A stretch of DNA of 64,000 nt from Bifidobacterium miconisargentati (GCF_019331675.1 NZ_JAHBBJ010000001.1:248001-312000); one strand, 5' to 3'. Counted from the stretch's first letter, positions 8,258 to 17,360 are shown. Translations and numbers: made by a program. The notes: generated by a model not told the origin, from the sequence alone.

Positions 8258-8464
8258 TCAGCGCGATTCGTCAAGGCGCTGCTGAAGGGATTTGAGGACG
8301 GCCTGATAGGTTTCGATTTGGTCGTCAATGGGCTTGGATTCGATGCCGGCGAGTTCGGGGTACCGCTGTTCGATCGGAATCCGAGTCGCCGGGGTGCCGG
8401 CTTCGGAAGCACCCGCAGGCGTCTCCGAAGCCGTATCCCCATACGATTGCATGGCCTCGGCCAT
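8258..8464 (-). CDS. Small hypothetical protein (68 aa)
   Basis: Starts at ATG 8464, 8 bp after the stop of the HAD-IIA gene, with GAAGGACTGAAAGCG upstream, and ends just before the repeat hairpin. The sequence has a Thr/Ala/Gly-rich N-terminal half, then an amphipathic region ending in IDDQIETYQAVLKSLQQRLDESR, probably a short coiled coil. No family is recognised. It is called coding because of tight operon spacing and codon usage like its neighbours. A longer frame to 8635 runs antisense through the HAD gene and is rejected. Confidence 0.6.
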   Translation of the reverse strand: MAEAMQSYGDTASETPAGASEAGTPATRIPIEQRYPELAGIESKPIDDQIETYQAVLKSLQQRLDESR

Positions 8465-8472
8465 AATCGCTT

Positions 8473-9513
8473 TCAGTCCTTCAGCTCGAAGGCCGGCACC
8501 GTGGTCTCGTCCAGCTTGGCACCCTTGTCGACAGCCTCCCAGGCGGCGCAGATGGCCGCACGAAGGCCGTCGATGCTCTCGGCGTCGCTGACGTGCACAC
8601 TGCCGTTCTCGAACCATGCGCAGGCGTCGCGGCACTTCCAGGTGCCGTCCTCGGCGCGCACCGGCTCAGGCTGCACGCATCCCAGTTCGCGCAGGTCACG
8701 TGCCACGTACGTGGGGCGCAGATGCGCGGGGGCGAGCATGAGCTCGGTCGGATTGGTCACGCCGGTCAGCACGGCCAGCGAGTCGTATCCGCCGCGGTTG
8801 CCCGCTTCGATGTCCGTGTCCAGACGGTCGCCGATGGCGATGGACGCCTCCTTGGGCACCAGGTCATGGCCTTCGGCGGCGTTGAGCTCTCGGGCCTCGT
8901 CATACATGTACGATTCGGGCTTGCCCGCGGAGGCCACCGGTTCCACACCGGTGGCGGCGATCACGGCGCGAATCATCGAACCGCAGCCGGGGGCGATGCC
9001 TAGCTCGCGCGGGATGGTGAGATCGCGGTTGGTCACGAAGTATTCGGCACCGGCCTCCACGGCGAAGGCCACGTTGGCCATCATCTGCCAGGTCATCTCC
9101 GGGTACCAGCCTTGGATGACGGCCTGGGGATGGTCCTCGGGGCCCTCCACGATGGTCAGGCCGTTGCGCAAGACCTCCTCGCGGAGGTGTTCGGCGCCCA
9201 GCACCTGCACCTTGGCCCCGGCCGGCACGGCCTTGGCCACCATGCGGGCGGCCACCACGGAGGAGGTGATCACCTGCCACGGTTCCACGTCGAGACCGAA
9301 GCCCTTGAGCTGGTCGGCCACCACGTGCTGGAAGCGCGAGGAGTTGTTCGTGGTGTATTCGATGGTCATGCCGGCCCGTTCCGCCGCGCGGATGGAGTCG
9401 GCGGCGTGTTCCACCGGGTTCTTGCCGCGGTAGACCACGCCGTCAAGGTCCAGCAGTGCCAGCTGGTAGGCCTCGGCCAGGGTGCGATCGGTTCCTTTGA
9501 GGAAACGGGTCAT
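8473..9513 (-). CDS. HAD-IIA family hydrolase (NagD/p-nitrophenylphosphatase-like)
   Basis: 346 residues, cytoplasmic. Motif I is LLDLDGVVYRGKNPVE near residue 20. YTTNNSSRF follows (motif II with the Asn-rich TNN typical of HAD-IIA). The large C2 cap contains NRDLTIPRELGIAPGCGSM, and motif IV is AIGDRLDTDIEAGNRGG. This is the arrangement of NagD and sugar/nucleotide phosphatases; the substrate is unknown. The C-terminal 70 residues lie beyond the core. Its ATG overlaps the stop of the upstream TPR protein by one base (TAATG), so the pair is coupled. Confidence 0.9.
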   Translation of the reverse strand: MTRFLKGTDRTLAEAYQLALLDLDGVVYRGKNPVEHAADSIRAAERAGMTIEYTTNNSSRFQHVVADQLKGFGLDVEPWQVITSSVVAARMVAKAVPAGAKVQVLGAEHLREEVLRNGLTIVEGPEDHPQAVIQGWYPEMTWQMMANVAFAVEAGAEYFVTNRDLTIPRELGIAPGCGSMIRAVIAATGVEPVASAGKPESYMYDEARELNAAEGHDLVPKEASIAIGDRLDTDIEAGNRGGYDSLAVLTGVTNPTELMLAPAHLRPTYVARDLRELGCVQPEPVRAEDGTWKCRDACAWFENGSVHVSDAESIDGLRAAICAAWEAVDKGAKLDETTVPAFELKD

Positions 9514-11360
9514 TACTCCGCGGTCTCCTCGGACTGCTCCGTCTTGTCGGCTTCGGATTCCTCTTCGGAGGATTCGTCAGACTGTTCCTCGGCCGGCTCG
9601 GGCTCAGCCTCGGCGGGCTTCTCAACGGTCTCGTCGGCAACCGGTTCGTCCTCGACGGTTTCGGTCTCCTCGGCCGGTTCCTCGTCGGATTCGACGTCAT
9701 CGGAATCGTCCTCAGCACCGGAATCCTCGGACTCGCCGGCTTCGCCCTCGCCATCCTCATCGGAGCTCTCCGGCTCCAGCTCAGGCGCATACTCGGCCTC
9801 GGACGGGTCGATGCCCAGCTTCTCCAGCACTTCGGAATCATCGGTGAGGCCGGCCAGATCGTGGTCGATCACCACGTCGTCGCTATCCTCGTCGATGTCC
9901 TCCTCGGCGAACTGGTCCTCAAGACGGTCCAGCAGGCCGTCGAGCGCGGCGGCTTCCTCGTCACGGCCGGCCTGCTCCAGGAAGTACTGCTCGGCCTGCA
10001 CCGCACGCATGCGGTACTCGCCCGGCAGGCCCTGGGAGCGGCCCACGGTGTGCGCCACATTGATGGCCTTGTCCCACAGCTGCAGATCGCCCAGCGCACC
10101 GGCGTACACCAGGAACATCTCGACCTTGGCGGCGCCGACCAGGCTCTTGCCCTCGTCGGAAAGCGCCAGCTCCACGGCCTTGTCCGGGTTGCCCACGCCA
10201 CGCTCGCAGTCGGCGATGAACGGCAGGTAGTCCGGGAAGCCGTTCATGCGGTAGGCGGTGCGGAATTCGCGCAGGGCCAGCTTGTACTCGCCCTGGCGGT
10301 AGGCCACGAAGGCCAGCGTCTCACGGGCGAAGTCGATGCGGGAGGCCTGGCGGGCCACCCACTTGGCGTGCTCCAACGCGGCGGCCGGGTCGCTCTCCTC
10401 CAGCGCGTAGGCGGCCAGGATGTGCAGACCGATGTTCTCGGCGTGCTCCTTGGACAGGCCGCGCAGACGCTCGCGCTCGTCGCTGGAGAGCATGCGCCAT
10501 TCCATGCCCTTGGGCATCTTCGGCTCATCCGGGCGACGGTCGGTGTACGGGTTCTGCGAGGGGAAGCTCATGGTGCCGTCGGAGTTGCGGCGCGGCTTCC
10601 TCATGTATTCGGAACGCTTCTGCTCGCGGTATTCGCGCTTCTCCTGCGGGGTGAACTCGCGGCGTTCGCCATCGTTGCGGTTGTCGCGGCGATCGTTGCG
10701 GCGATCGTCATCGCGGCGCTGGTAGCGCGGGTTCTCGCCATGCTCGCGGCGCGGCTTGAAGCCCTCGCCGTCCTCATGACGACGCGGCTTGAAACCGTCG
10801 CCATCGCCCTCATGGCGACGCGGACGGAAGCCGTCGCCATCACGACGGTCGTTGCCGCGGTAGCCGCCCTTACGGAAACCGCCGGACTTGCCGTAGGACT
10901 TGTTGCCGTAGGACTTATGGAAGCCGCCGGAACGGCCGGACTCGCCCTCGCCGTCACGGCGCTGGTAGCCTTCGCCGTCCTCGCGGCGACGCGGCTTGAA
11001 GCCATCGCCATCGTCACGACGCGGACGGAAGCCGTCGCCATCGCGACGCGGGCCGTTGCCGCGGTAGCCGCCCTTGTGGAAACCGCCGGACTTGCCGTAG
11101 GACTTGCGGAAACCGCCGGAACGACCCTCGCCATCGCCTTCGCGGCGCGGCTTGTAGCCCTCGCCGTCACCGTCGTGGCGACGCGGCTTGAAACCGTCGC
11201 CGTCCTCGTGGCGACGCGGACGGAAGCCCTCGCCGTCACGGCGGAAGCCGCCCTTGCCGCGCGGCTTGAAGCCCTTGCCGCCGCGGTTGCCGGGGCGACG
11301 GTCGCCATAGGACTTGCGGCCGCCGTAGGACTTGCCGGAATGCTCGTTACCTTCTGCCAT
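9513..11360 (-). CDS. Arg/Gly-rich, TPR-like protein with acidic tail
   Basis: 615 residues in three unlike parts. Residues about 1-240 are low-complexity and strongly basic, built from phrases such as DGDGFKPRRHEDGEG and KSYGKSGGFRKGGYRGN, resembling RGG RNA-binding segments. Residues about 265-470 are helical, with TPR-like pairs (AAYALEESDPAAALEHAKWVARQ, AYRQGEYKLALREFRTAYRMNG, VGNPDKAVELALSDEG). The last 120 residues are almost all Glu, Asp, Ser, Ala and Pro. The charge split suggests self-association or RNA binding, but no function is known to me. It is coupled to the HAD-IIA gene downstream. The start is supported by AAAGGAATC upstream. Confidence 0.8.
   Translation of the reverse strand: MAEGNEHSGKSYGGRKSYGDRRPGNRGGKGFKPRGKGGFRRDGEGFRPRRHEDGDGFKPRRHDGDGEGYKPRREGDGEGRSGGFRKSYGKSGGFHKGGYRGNGPRRDGDGFRPRRDDGDGFKPRRREDGEGYQRRDGEGESGRSGGFHKSYGNKSYGKSGGFRKGGYRGNDRRDGDGFRPRRHEGDGDGFKPRRHEDGEGFKPRREHGENPRYQRRDDDRRNDRRDNRNDGERREFTPQEKREYREQKRSEYMRKPRRNSDGTMSFPSQNPYTDRRPDEPKMPKGMEWRMLSSDERERLRGLSKEHAENIGLHILAAYALEESDPAAALEHAKWVARQASRIDFARETLAFVAYRQGEYKLALREFRTAYRMNGFPDYLPFIADCERGVGNPDKAVELALSDEGKSLVGAAKVEMFLVYAGALGDLQLWDKAINVAHTVGRSQGLPGEYRMRAVQAEQYFLEQAGRDEEAAALDGLLDRLEDQFAEEDIDEDSDDVVIDHDLAGLTDDSEVLEKLGIDPSEAEYAPELEPESSDEDGEGEAGESEDSGAEDDSDDVESDEEPAEETETVEDEPVADETVEKPAEAEPEPAEEQSDESSEEESEADKTEQSEETAE
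10655..11255. repeat. Internal tandem repeats in the Arg/Gly-rich protein gene
   Basis: DNA encoding about two and a half copies of a 60-70-residue block (GDGFRPRR, GDGFKPRR, GEGYxxRR, then GRSGGFxKSYGKSGGFxKGGYRGN). The copies are close at the DNA level, so this stretch is prone to length change by recombination or slippage. Confidence 0.75.
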
Positions 11361-11439
11361 CTACGATTCCTTTACTGCTTACTGCTGAAATGATTAACGA
11401 TTGATCCCGCCAGACCAGACCGACATGAATCCGGTCCGG

Positions 11440-11490
11440 CTACCCCTCAGTCGGCTTCCCCGACGGCTCCCCTGTCAGGGGAGCCGAGAA
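11440..11490. repeat. Interspersed double-hairpin repeat, copy 4
   Basis: CTACCCCTCAG, inner stem GTCGG/CCGAC, then CGGCTCCCCTGTCAGGGGAGCCGAG. It is followed at 11500-11516 by ATGCCGATTTTGGTTTA, a motif also seen near other copies, which here runs into the tyrS stop codon. Confidence 0.8.
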
Positions 11491-11512
11491 CGAAAGTCAT
11501 GCCGATTTTGGT

Positions 11513-12835
11513 TTAACGGTTTTCCACGGCGCCGAGCGCCTTCTTGCCGCGGCGGATGAGGGCGAAGCGGCCGGCGAGGAAGTCGCCCTCGGCCAGCGTC
11601 TGCTCGTCATCCTCCACACGGTTGTTGTTGAGATACACGCCGCCGGACTTGATGGCGCGGCGTGCCTCGGAGCCGGACTTGAACAGGCCGGCGGCCTGGG
11701 CGGCGTCGATCACGCGATCGCCCGGCTTGGCGGTGGGGAACACATGCTCGCCGTTCTCGTCGGCCACCTTGAAGCCGTCCAGCACGGATTCGAGCGTGTC
11801 CTCGTCGATGTCCTCAAGATTGCCGCCACGGCCGAACAGCGCGGAGGAGGCGTCGATGGCGGCCTGGGTGGCGGCCTCGCCATGCACGAAGCTGGTGACC
11901 TCCCATGCCAGCGTCTTCTGCGCCTCGCGGGCACCAGGATTGGTCTTGGACTCCTCCACGAGACGTTCGATCTCCGCCTTGGGCAGGAAGGTGAAGGCCT
12001 TGAGCAGGCTCTCCATCTCCACGTCCGGGCGGTTGATCCAGAACTGGTAGAACTTGTACGGCGAGAGCATGGTGGCGTCGAGCCAGACGGCGTTGCCCTC
12101 GGACTTGCCGAACTTCTTGCCCTGTGCGTCCGTGATGATCGGGCTGGTGAACACGTTGACGTCCACGCCGCGCACCTTGTGGATGAGGTCGAGGCCGGAG
12201 GTCAGGTTGCCCCACTGGTCGGAGCCGCCGAGCTCCAGCGTGCAGTGGTACTCGTCGAACAGGTGCAGGAAGTCGTTGCCCTGCAGCACCTGGTAGCTGA
12301 ACTCGGTGAAGGAGATGCCCTCCTCGGAGTTGAGGCGGCGGGCCACGGTGTCCTTGGCGAGCATGGTGCCCAGGCGGAAGTTCTTGCCGACATCGCGCAG
12401 GAAGTCGATGACGGACATGGAGGCGGTCCAATCGTAGTTGGACACGAAGCGCACCGGATTGGCGCCTTCGGTCTCCAGAATGCCGCCGATCTGGTTCTTG
12501 AGACGCTCGGCCCAGCCGGCCACCACGTCCTTCGGGTTCAGGGTGCGTTCGCCGGACTGGCGCGGATCGCCGATCAGACCGGTGGCGCCGCCCACGAGGG
12601 CGATCGGGTGATGGCCCGCCAGCTGCAGGTGGCGCATGTTGATGAGCTGCACCAGGTTACCGATGTGCAGGGAGGCGGCGGTGGGATCGAAACCGCAATA
12701 ATAGGTGATCGGCTCGCCGTTCAATGCGTGTGCGAGTCGATCGCGGTCCGTGGACTGCGAGATCAACCCGCGCCATTCCAGTTCATCGAGCAGGGTATCG
12801 AATCCTGCCTCTTTGAAGTCGATGACGTGAGCCAT
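11513..12835 (-). CDS. tyrS: Tyrosyl-tRNA synthetase
   Basis: Charges tRNA-Tyr, 440 residues, bacterial class Ic enzyme. The HIGH-type motif is SLHIGNLV near residue 55. Tyrosine-pocket motifs include [12 protein letters not shown] and GGSDQWGN, and the KMSKS-type loop is [10 protein letters not shown] near 243. A C-terminal S4 domain ([20 protein letters not shown]) binds the tRNA. The start has AGGGAGAG upstream. The 217-bp leader (12836-13052) is very G+C-rich, but I find no T-box signature. Confidence 0.97.
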   Translation of the reverse strand: MAHVIDFKEAGFDTLLDELEWRGLISQSTDRDRLAHALNGEPITYYCGFDPTAASLHIGNLVQLINMRHLQLAGHHPIALVGGATGLIGDPRQSGERTLNPKDVVAGWAERLKNQIGGILETEGANPVRFVSNYDWTASMSVIDFLRDVGKNFRLGTMLAKDTVARRLNSEEGISFTEFSYQVLQGNDFLHLFDEYHCTLELGGSDQWGNLTSGLDLIHKVRGVDVNVFTSPIITDAQGKKFGKSEGNAVWLDATMLSPYKFYQFWINRPDVEMESLLKAFTFLPKAEIERLVEESKTNPGAREAQKTLAWEVTSFVHGEAATQAAIDASSALFGRGGNLEDIDEDTLESVLDGFKVADENGEHVFPTAKPGDRVIDAAQAAGLFKSGSEARRAIKSGGVYLNNNRVEDDEQTLAEGDFLAGRFALIRRGKKALGAVENR

Positions 12836-13052
12836 AACTGGTCGCTCTCCCTATCGAATTGTGTGATTTGGACGTGCTTTACTCGGTTTTCAAGCGTCTC
12901 CAAGTCTCGCAGAACACACCGACAGTGGACGGGCCGCGGGTTGCCGGGCGGGGCAGGGCGCTGATTGCCCCTCGCCGTGGGCCCGCCGCAGAGCCGCTCG
13001 CCCGACCGCGGACTCGGCCGGGCATGACGCACGGTTTTGGGCTTGATTGCCG

Positions 13053-14003
13053 TCACCTGCCGCCGCGGTGCAGCTTCTCCATCGTCTCGCGCAGCTCCTG
13101 CAGCGTCTCGTTGTTGCGGTTGGTCTTCAGACGCGGGAACGAGGCGATCATACGGCGCTGCTGGCGGTTGAACATGGAGTCGGCCACGTCACGCACGCGC
13201 AGCATGAATTCGGCGGACATCTCCTTGCCGTTCTGCCACGACTCGCCGACCTTCTCCCCCACCTTGCCGGGCATGCCGCCGAACCGTTCGGAGGCGCCGT
13301 CCATCACGCCGGAGGCCATGCTCGCCGCACTGGAGGCCATCGCGGACGCCGCGGACGCCACGCTGGAGGCCGCGCCGGTGGCACCGGAGACCATGTCGGC
13401 CGCGCCGGAGACGGCATCGCCCACCTTCTCGCGCATGGCGTCTCCGTATTGGGCCGCCTTGGCCATGGCCACCTTGAACTGCTCGAGGCTCTGCTCGAAG
13501 TTCACGATGCCGCACACGGTGATCACGGTGTCAATGGCGGTGAGCACCGCCAGCACGGCGAACAGTACATGGACCATCTGCAGTGGAATCAAGGCCGTCA
13601 CTCGTTCCACCTGCGGTTGCACCACGTCCACGATCACCACGCCACCGACGCCGAAGACCACGGCGCCGAGCAGGCACACGCGGCCCTGGATATTGAAACG
13701 GAAGTGGGAGTAGTCCCACCAGCGGGCGTGGAACAGCTGCTCCATGGCCCAGGAGGTGACGTATTCGAGGATCGAAGCGCCGAACATCGAGACAAGGAAA
13801 ATGACCAGCGGATCGCGCATATCGCCGAACACCACCACGCCGGTCACCGCTCCGGTGCCGTAGATCGGGCACAGCGGGCCGTTGAGGAAGCCGCGGTTCA
13901 CCCAGCGACGCTCCTGACAGGAGACGAGAATCGACTCATAGACCCAGCCGGCGAAGCTGTAGAAGATGAACCACAGGAACAGGTACTCGACGATCAGCGG
14001 CAT
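13053..14003 (-). CDS. CmpB-type membrane protein (putative ABC-transporter type IV, PF06541-like)
   Basis: 316 residues. The first half has five or so membrane segments starting at residue 1 (LIVEYLFLWFIFYSFAGWVYE). NRGFLNGPLCPIYGTG and WDYSHFRFNIQGRVCLLG are characteristic of the CmpB-type family, which often sits with HD-domain proteins. Residues about 195-316 are cytoplasmic, first an Ala/Ser-rich amphipathic stretch (repeated AASxxSGA), then a basic end. The start at 14003 lies inside the upstream HD gene (10-bp overlap), so they are coupled. Transport has not been shown for the family. Confidence 0.8.
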   Translation of the reverse strand: MPLIVEYLFLWFIFYSFAGWVYESILVSCQERRWVNRGFLNGPLCPIYGTGAVTGVVVFGDMRDPLVIFLVSMFGASILEYVTSWAMEQLFHARWWDYSHFRFNIQGRVCLLGAVVFGVGGVVIVDVVQPQVERVTALIPLQMVHVLFAVLAVLTAIDTVITVCGIVNFEQSLEQFKVAMAKAAQYGDAMREKVGDAVSGAADMVSGATGAASSVASAASAMASSAASMASGVMDGASERFGGMPGKVGEKVGESWQNGKEMSAEFMLRVRDVADSMFNRQQRRMIASFPRLKTNRNNETLQELRETMEKLHRGGR

Positions 14004-14539
14004 CGGCGAGCTCCGGCTCCGATTTCGGGCAGCGGCGCACGAGCGGGCAGGGCCTTCTTGTGGAAGCGGCCGCGGGAGAACGTCTCGCGGGTGGCGGAGA
14101 TCTTGTCCGCGAGGGTGACCAGGTAGCCTTCGATGTAGGCCGGCGGCACCGGGGTCATCGGGAACATGTGCTTTTCGATGCTGTCGCGTTCGATGTCGTT
14201 GAGGGTGAAGTCCCTCAGGGCGTTGCGCAGGGCGGCATGGCCGTGCGTGAAGCCGTGCCAGCGGTGCTCGCCGTTGTCCCAATCGTGCCAGTCGTACAGG
14301 AAGTAGTCGTGCAGGAGGGCGGCGCGGATGAGCGAACGCAGGTCCACGCGATGCCACAGGTGGGCGCGGTCGGCCAGCCAGACGGCCAGGCACGCCACGC
14401 GCACGGAATGGGCGAAGGTGGTCACGTTGCCGTGCTGGTAGCAGCAGCGTTCGATCTGCATGTGGTCATGTTCGATGACGTCGCGGCCGTGCTTGGCCAC
14501 GAGTCGTTGGATCTGCATACGGGTGAGCAGACGTCCCAC
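13994..14539 (-). CDS. HD-superfamily phosphohydrolase
   Basis: 181 residues, cytoplasmic. Metal-binding HD pattern: HSVRVA near residue 44 (first His), LLHDYFLYDWH near 75 (HD pair) and a later Asp in LADKISATRETF near 145. The extra His and Trp residues (HDWDNGEHRWHGFTHGHAAL) fit the uncharacterised HD family that pairs with CmpB-type membrane proteins. The GTG start at 14539 has GAGGAG nine bases upstream; an internal ATG at 14518 is the alternative. The substrate is unknown. Confidence 0.82.
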   Translation of the reverse strand: MGRLLTRMQIQRLVAKHGRDVIEHDHMQIERCCYQHGNVTTFAHSVRVACLAVWLADRAHLWHRVDLRSLIRAALLHDYFLYDWHDWDNGEHRWHGFTHGHAALRNALRDFTLNDIERDSIEKHMFPMTPVPPAYIEGYLVTLADKISATRETFSRGRFHKKALPARAPLPEIGAGARRCR

Positions 14540-14640
14540 GGTTCCGGACTCCTCACAATCGACTGTCTGTTTCTACGGTGCCGATTGTAGGACGCACGCC
14601 GAACGCCCGGCCTCATCCGCGGGGATGATTGGGCTTTATA

Positions 14641-14694
14641 TTGGCTCCCCTCGGTCCGCTTCGCGGACAGCTCCCCTCAGCGAGGGGAGCCAAG
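14641..14694. repeat. Interspersed double-hairpin repeat, copy 5
   Basis: TTGGCTCCCCTC, inner stem GTCCGC/GCGGAC, CAGCTCCCCTC and GAGGGGAGCCAAG. The outer TTGGCTCCCCTC and GAGGGGAGCCAA are perfectly complementary. It lies just behind the rhodanese gene and may end the thi transcript. Confidence 0.85.
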
Positions 14695-14701
14695 AATGCT
14701 G

Positions 14702-15061
14702 TTATCGAGCAGCCTGCCCGTCGAGGTACTGCTGATAGGCGCGGAATCCGCCGATCAGGCTGGCCACCTCGTAGCCGCGGTCGGCGAGGATCTCCGCCAC
14801 CTCCTCGCTCCACCAGCCTTCGGCGCAGTAGACCACGACCTTCCGATCCTTCGGCACGGTCCTCAGTACGTGGGCCAGCGGGTCGAGCGGCGCGTTGATG
14901 GCGCCTTCTACCGGATGCGCGGCCACGTCAGCCGGCTCGCGCAGGTCGAGCAGCGTGACCGTGTCGGGATCCAGCGCGGCGAACTCCTCCGGCGTGATAC
15001 GGCCGAACGACGGCTCGTCGGTCTCCTCCACATCCTTACCGATGCGCACGGCAATCATCAT
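14702..15061 (-). CDS. Rhodanese-like sulfurtransferase domain protein
   Basis: 119 residues, single rhodanese domain with the catalytic Cys79 in VVYCAEGWWSEEVA and the CDC25-like DLREPADVAAHPVEGAINAP. It is last in the thiS-thiG-thiF operon, so it probably supplies persulfide sulfur to ThiS for thiazole synthesis (inference). The ATG at 15061 has AAGGGG seven bases upstream; a second ATG follows at once at 15058. Confidence 0.86.
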   Translation of the reverse strand: MMIAVRIGKDVEETDEPSFGRITPEEFAALDPDTVTLLDLREPADVAAHPVEGAINAPLDPLAHVLRTVPKDRKVVVYCAEGWWSEEVAEILADRGYEVASLIGGFRAYQQYLDGQAAR

Positions 15062-15156
15062 ATTCAATCCCCTTCATGATCTCCTGGTCGTCCGTTGGCT
15101 GGGCTCACCCAACGCAACGGACGATGGCATGGTTCGCCGACTGCGGCGGGCCCGAA

Positions 15157-15966
15157 TCAGATCGCGCAGGCCGGCTGCACGTAGTTGGCCGGGTCGAGGG
15201 CGGTGATGGTCGGGTTATCGCCGCATACCGGGCAATCCGGCACATGTTTCGGCAGCGGCACGCGGCGGATGTTCATGGTCAGCGCGTCCATGGTGAGCAT
15301 GCGGCCCACCAGCGGCTCCCCCACACCCACGATGAGCTTGGCCGCCTCGGTGGCCTGCAGGCTGCCGATCACGCCCACCACCGCGCCGAGCACGCCGGCC
15401 TCCTTGCAGGTCGGGATCTCGCCGGCGGCCGGCATGTCGCGGAAGATGCAACGATAGCAGGGGCCTGCACCGGGCACCACGTCCATAACCTGGCCCGCGA
15501 AGCCCACTACGCCGGCGTGAATGAACGGTTTGCCGGCCAGCACGCAGGCGTCGTTGATGAGGAATTTCGCCGCGAAGTTGTCCGTGGCGTCCAGCACCAG
15601 ATCATATGGGGCGATGAGTTCGGCGATGTTGCCGACGCTCACCAGTTCGTGATGGGTCTCCACGGTGACGTCCGGGTTGAGTTCGCGGATGGCTGCCGCG
15701 GCCGACTCCACCTTGGGGTCCCCCACGCGGGCCGTGGTGTGGATGATCTGGCGCTGCAGGTTGCTCAGGTCCACCACGTCGCCGTCCACCAGGCCGATAC
15801 GGCCCACACCGGCCGCCGCAAGGTACAGCGCCGCCGGCGAGCCGAGGCCGCCTGCGCCGATGATGAGCACGCTGGAGGCCAGCAGCCGCTTCTGCCCTTT
15901 GACGCCGACACCTTTCAGGATGAGGTGGCGCGCGTACCGTTCAAGCTGTTCGTCCGTGAATGCCAT
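15157..15966 (-). CDS. thiF: ThiF/MoeB-family sulfur-carrier adenylyltransferase
   Basis: Activates the C-terminal Gly of ThiS by adenylation before sulfur transfer. 269 residues. The ATP-binding loop is IIGAGGLGSPAALYL near residue 36, followed by VDGDVVDLSNLQRQ. DATDNFAAKFLIND lies near 128, CYRCIF and CPVCGD form the zinc site, and PTCKEAGVLG carries the conserved Cys. It is placed in the ThiF group by its neighbours thiS and thiG; the sequence alone would also allow MoeB. The start at 15966 has AAGGAGAAGCAAC upstream. Confidence 0.92.
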   Translation of the reverse strand: MAFTDEQLERYARHLILKGVGVKGQKRLLASSVLIIGAGGLGSPAALYLAAAGVGRIGLVDGDVVDLSNLQRQIIHTTARVGDPKVESAAAAIRELNPDVTVETHHELVSVGNIAELIAPYDLVLDATDNFAAKFLINDACVLAGKPFIHAGVVGFAGQVMDVVPGAGPCYRCIFRDMPAAGEIPTCKEAGVLGAVVGVIGSLQATEAAKLIVGVGEPLVGRMLTMDALTMNIRRVPLPKHVPDCPVCGDNPTITALDPANYVQPACAI

Positions 15967-15979
15967 GTTGCTTCTCCTT

Positions 15980-16026
15980 AACCCTCTTGGAGGGGAGCTA
16001 CCACCGCAGGTGGCTGAGAGGAGTCC
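15980..16026. repeat. Degenerate interspersed repeat, copy 6
   Basis: ACCCTCTTGGAGGGGAGCT, inner stem CCACC/GGTGG, then CTGAGAGGAGTCC. The outer hairpin is damaged but the order of elements is kept. It lies between thiG and thiF. Confidence 0.55.
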
Positions 16027-16078
16027 CGGCCGAACAGGCCTCATCACTTCCCTCAGCCAACTGCGGCCGGCGGTTTCA

Positions 16079-16945
16079 TCAGTGCAGGTATCCGGTGGTC
16101 GGGCTGGACGGCACCGCCTGGCCCTCGGTCACCTTGCCGAGGCCGGACAGGTAGGCCGCGCGACCGGCGTTGATGGCGTTCTTGAATGCCTCGGCCATGA
16201 GCGGGATGTTGCCGGCGGAGGCCACGGCGGTGTATGCCATGACGGCGTCCGCGCCCATCTCCATGGCGTCGCATGCCTGGCTCGGGCGGCCGATGCCGGC
16301 GTCGATGATCACCGGCACGTGCGCGTTGGCGATGATGATCTCGATGAAATCGCGCATCCTCAGGCCCATGTTGGAGCCGATGAGCGAGCCGAGCGGCATG
16401 ACGGCTGCGGCGCCGGCCTCCTCGAGCTGGCGGGCCGCGATCGGATCCGGGAACATGTAGGGCATGACCACGAAGCCTTCCTTGGCCAGCATCTCGGTGG
16501 CACGGATGGTTTCGGCGTTGTCCGGCAGGAGGTACTTGGTCTCGTGCTCGATCTCCACTTTGACAAAGTCGGTGTGGCACACCTCACGGGCCAGTCGGGC
16601 GATGCGCACGGCCTCCTCGGCGTTGCGCGCGCCGGACGTGTTCGGCAGCAGCGTGATGCCTTCGGGAATGTAGTCGAGCACGCTGTTCTCGGTGGTCTGG
16701 GCGCGGCGCAGCGCCATCGTGACGATCTGCGTGCCGGCGTGTTCGACCGTGGCCTTGATGAGGTTCAGGTCGTAGCGGCCGGAGCCCAGGATGAAGCGCG
16801 ACTGGAATTCGTGGCCGCCGAGGTTGAGCGGCTTGTCCTCCACCGGCAGCATGGGGGCGGCGGTGCCCACGGGGTTGACGACGGCGGGCTGCGGCGGCAA
16901 CGGCGTCGCCTCGACGGATGCTTCGGTAACCGGATTGACGTTCAT
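16079..16945 (-). CDS. thiG: Thiazole synthase
   Basis: Forms the thiazole phosphate of thiamine from deoxyxylulose phosphate, dehydroglycine/glycine imine and ThiS-thiocarboxylate. 288 residues, a TIM barrel with an extra Pro/Ala/Val-rich N-terminus of about 30 residues. Key elements are [24 protein letters not shown] (Schiff-base Lys), [14 protein letters not shown] and [24 protein letters not shown]. The ATG at 16945 follows AAAGGAAAA; an upstream extension runs through repeat DNA and is rejected. Second gene of the riboswitch-controlled thi operon. No thiH or thiO is seen in the window. Confidence 0.95.
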   Translation of the reverse strand: MNVNPVTEASVEATPLPPQPAVVNPVGTAAPMLPVEDKPLNLGGHEFQSRFILGSGRYDLNLIKATVEHAGTQIVTMALRRAQTTENSVLDYIPEGITLLPNTSGARNAEEAVRIARLAREVCHTDFVKVEIEHETKYLLPDNAETIRATEMLAKEGFVVMPYMFPDPIAARQLEEAGAAAVMPLGSLIGSNMGLRMRDFIEIIIANAHVPVIIDAGIGRPSQACDAMEMGADAVMAYTAVASAGNIPLMAEAFKNAINAGRAAYLSGLGKVTEGQAVPSSPTTGYLH

Positions 16946-16967
16946 GGTTGTTTTCCTTTCATATCCC

Positions 16968-17012
16968 GCCCCCTCGCTGAGGGGAGCTGTCACGAAGTGA
17001 CTGAGGGGAGCA
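16968..17012. repeat. Interspersed repeat, copy 7 (forward)
   Basis: CCCCTCGCTGAGGGGAGC, inner stem GTCAC/GTGAC, then TGAGGGGAGCA. It faces copy 8 (17037-17085) in opposite orientation across 24 bp, so the pair can form a larger foldback. Confidence 0.8.
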
Positions 17013-17036
17013 ATACAACCGAATGGCTGCTTTCGG

Positions 17037-17085
17037 ACTCCCCTCAGTCCGCTTCGCGGCCAGCTCCCCACACAGAAGGGAGCCA
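17037..17085. repeat. Interspersed repeat, copy 8 (reverse)
   Basis: ACTCCCCTCAG, inner stem GTCCGC/GCGGCC (one mismatch), CAGCTCCCC and AAGGGAGCCA. It lies between thiS and thiG in inverted orientation to copy 7. Confidence 0.8.
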
Positions 17086-17101
17086 TATGTCATACGGTCG
17101 C

Positions 17102-17296
17102 TCAGCCGCCCTGGACGAACTGCACGATCTCCATCACGCACTGGTCGTCCAGCATGGCCTCGGCGCGCTTCTCGCGCGGGATGATCTCGCCGTTGAGTTC
17201 AATGGCCACGCGCTCGGCACGGAATCCGTGCGCTTCGAGGTAGTCGGCGACGCTGACCGGCGCCTCAAGCGTGACCTGTTCTCCGTTGACCTGCAT
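17102..17296 (-). CDS. thiS: Sulfur carrier protein ThiS
   Basis: 64 residues, ubiquitin-like beta-grasp protein ending in the diagnostic Gly-Gly (FVQGG). Its C-terminus is adenylated by ThiF, becomes a thiocarboxylate and is consumed by ThiG. It also shows MQVNGEQVTLE, VADYLEAHGF and VAIELNGEIIPRE typical of ThiS. First gene of the operon, with a TPP riboswitch and a rho-independent terminator in its leader. The start has GGAGGGATTTCACC upstream. Confidence 0.95.
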   Translation of the reverse strand: MQVNGEQVTLEAPVSVADYLEAHGFRAERVAIELNGEIIPREKRAEAMLDDQCVMEIVQFVQGG

Positions 17297-17316
17297 GGTG
17301 AAATCCCTCCGATACT

Positions 17317-17360
17317 AAAAAAGGGCGCACGAAACGAACCGTACCTTAAGTGGTGCGCCC
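17317..17360 (-). terminator. Intrinsic terminator in the thiS leader
   Basis: Read on the minus strand: GGGCGCAC (17360-17353), a 22-base loop, GTGCGCCC (17330-17323), then TTTTTT. It lies between the TPP riboswitch and thiS, so ligand-dependent termination (attenuation) is the likely mode of control. Confidence 0.8.

Noticed and set aside
8465-8635. Longer form of the small gene at 8258-8464
   Set aside because: The added part is antisense-frame sequence within the HAD-IIA gene with Arg-rich composition.
12836-13052. T-box leader for tyrS, and likewise before pheS
   Set aside because: No T-box sequence or specifier-loop pattern could be found; the leader is simply G+C-rich.
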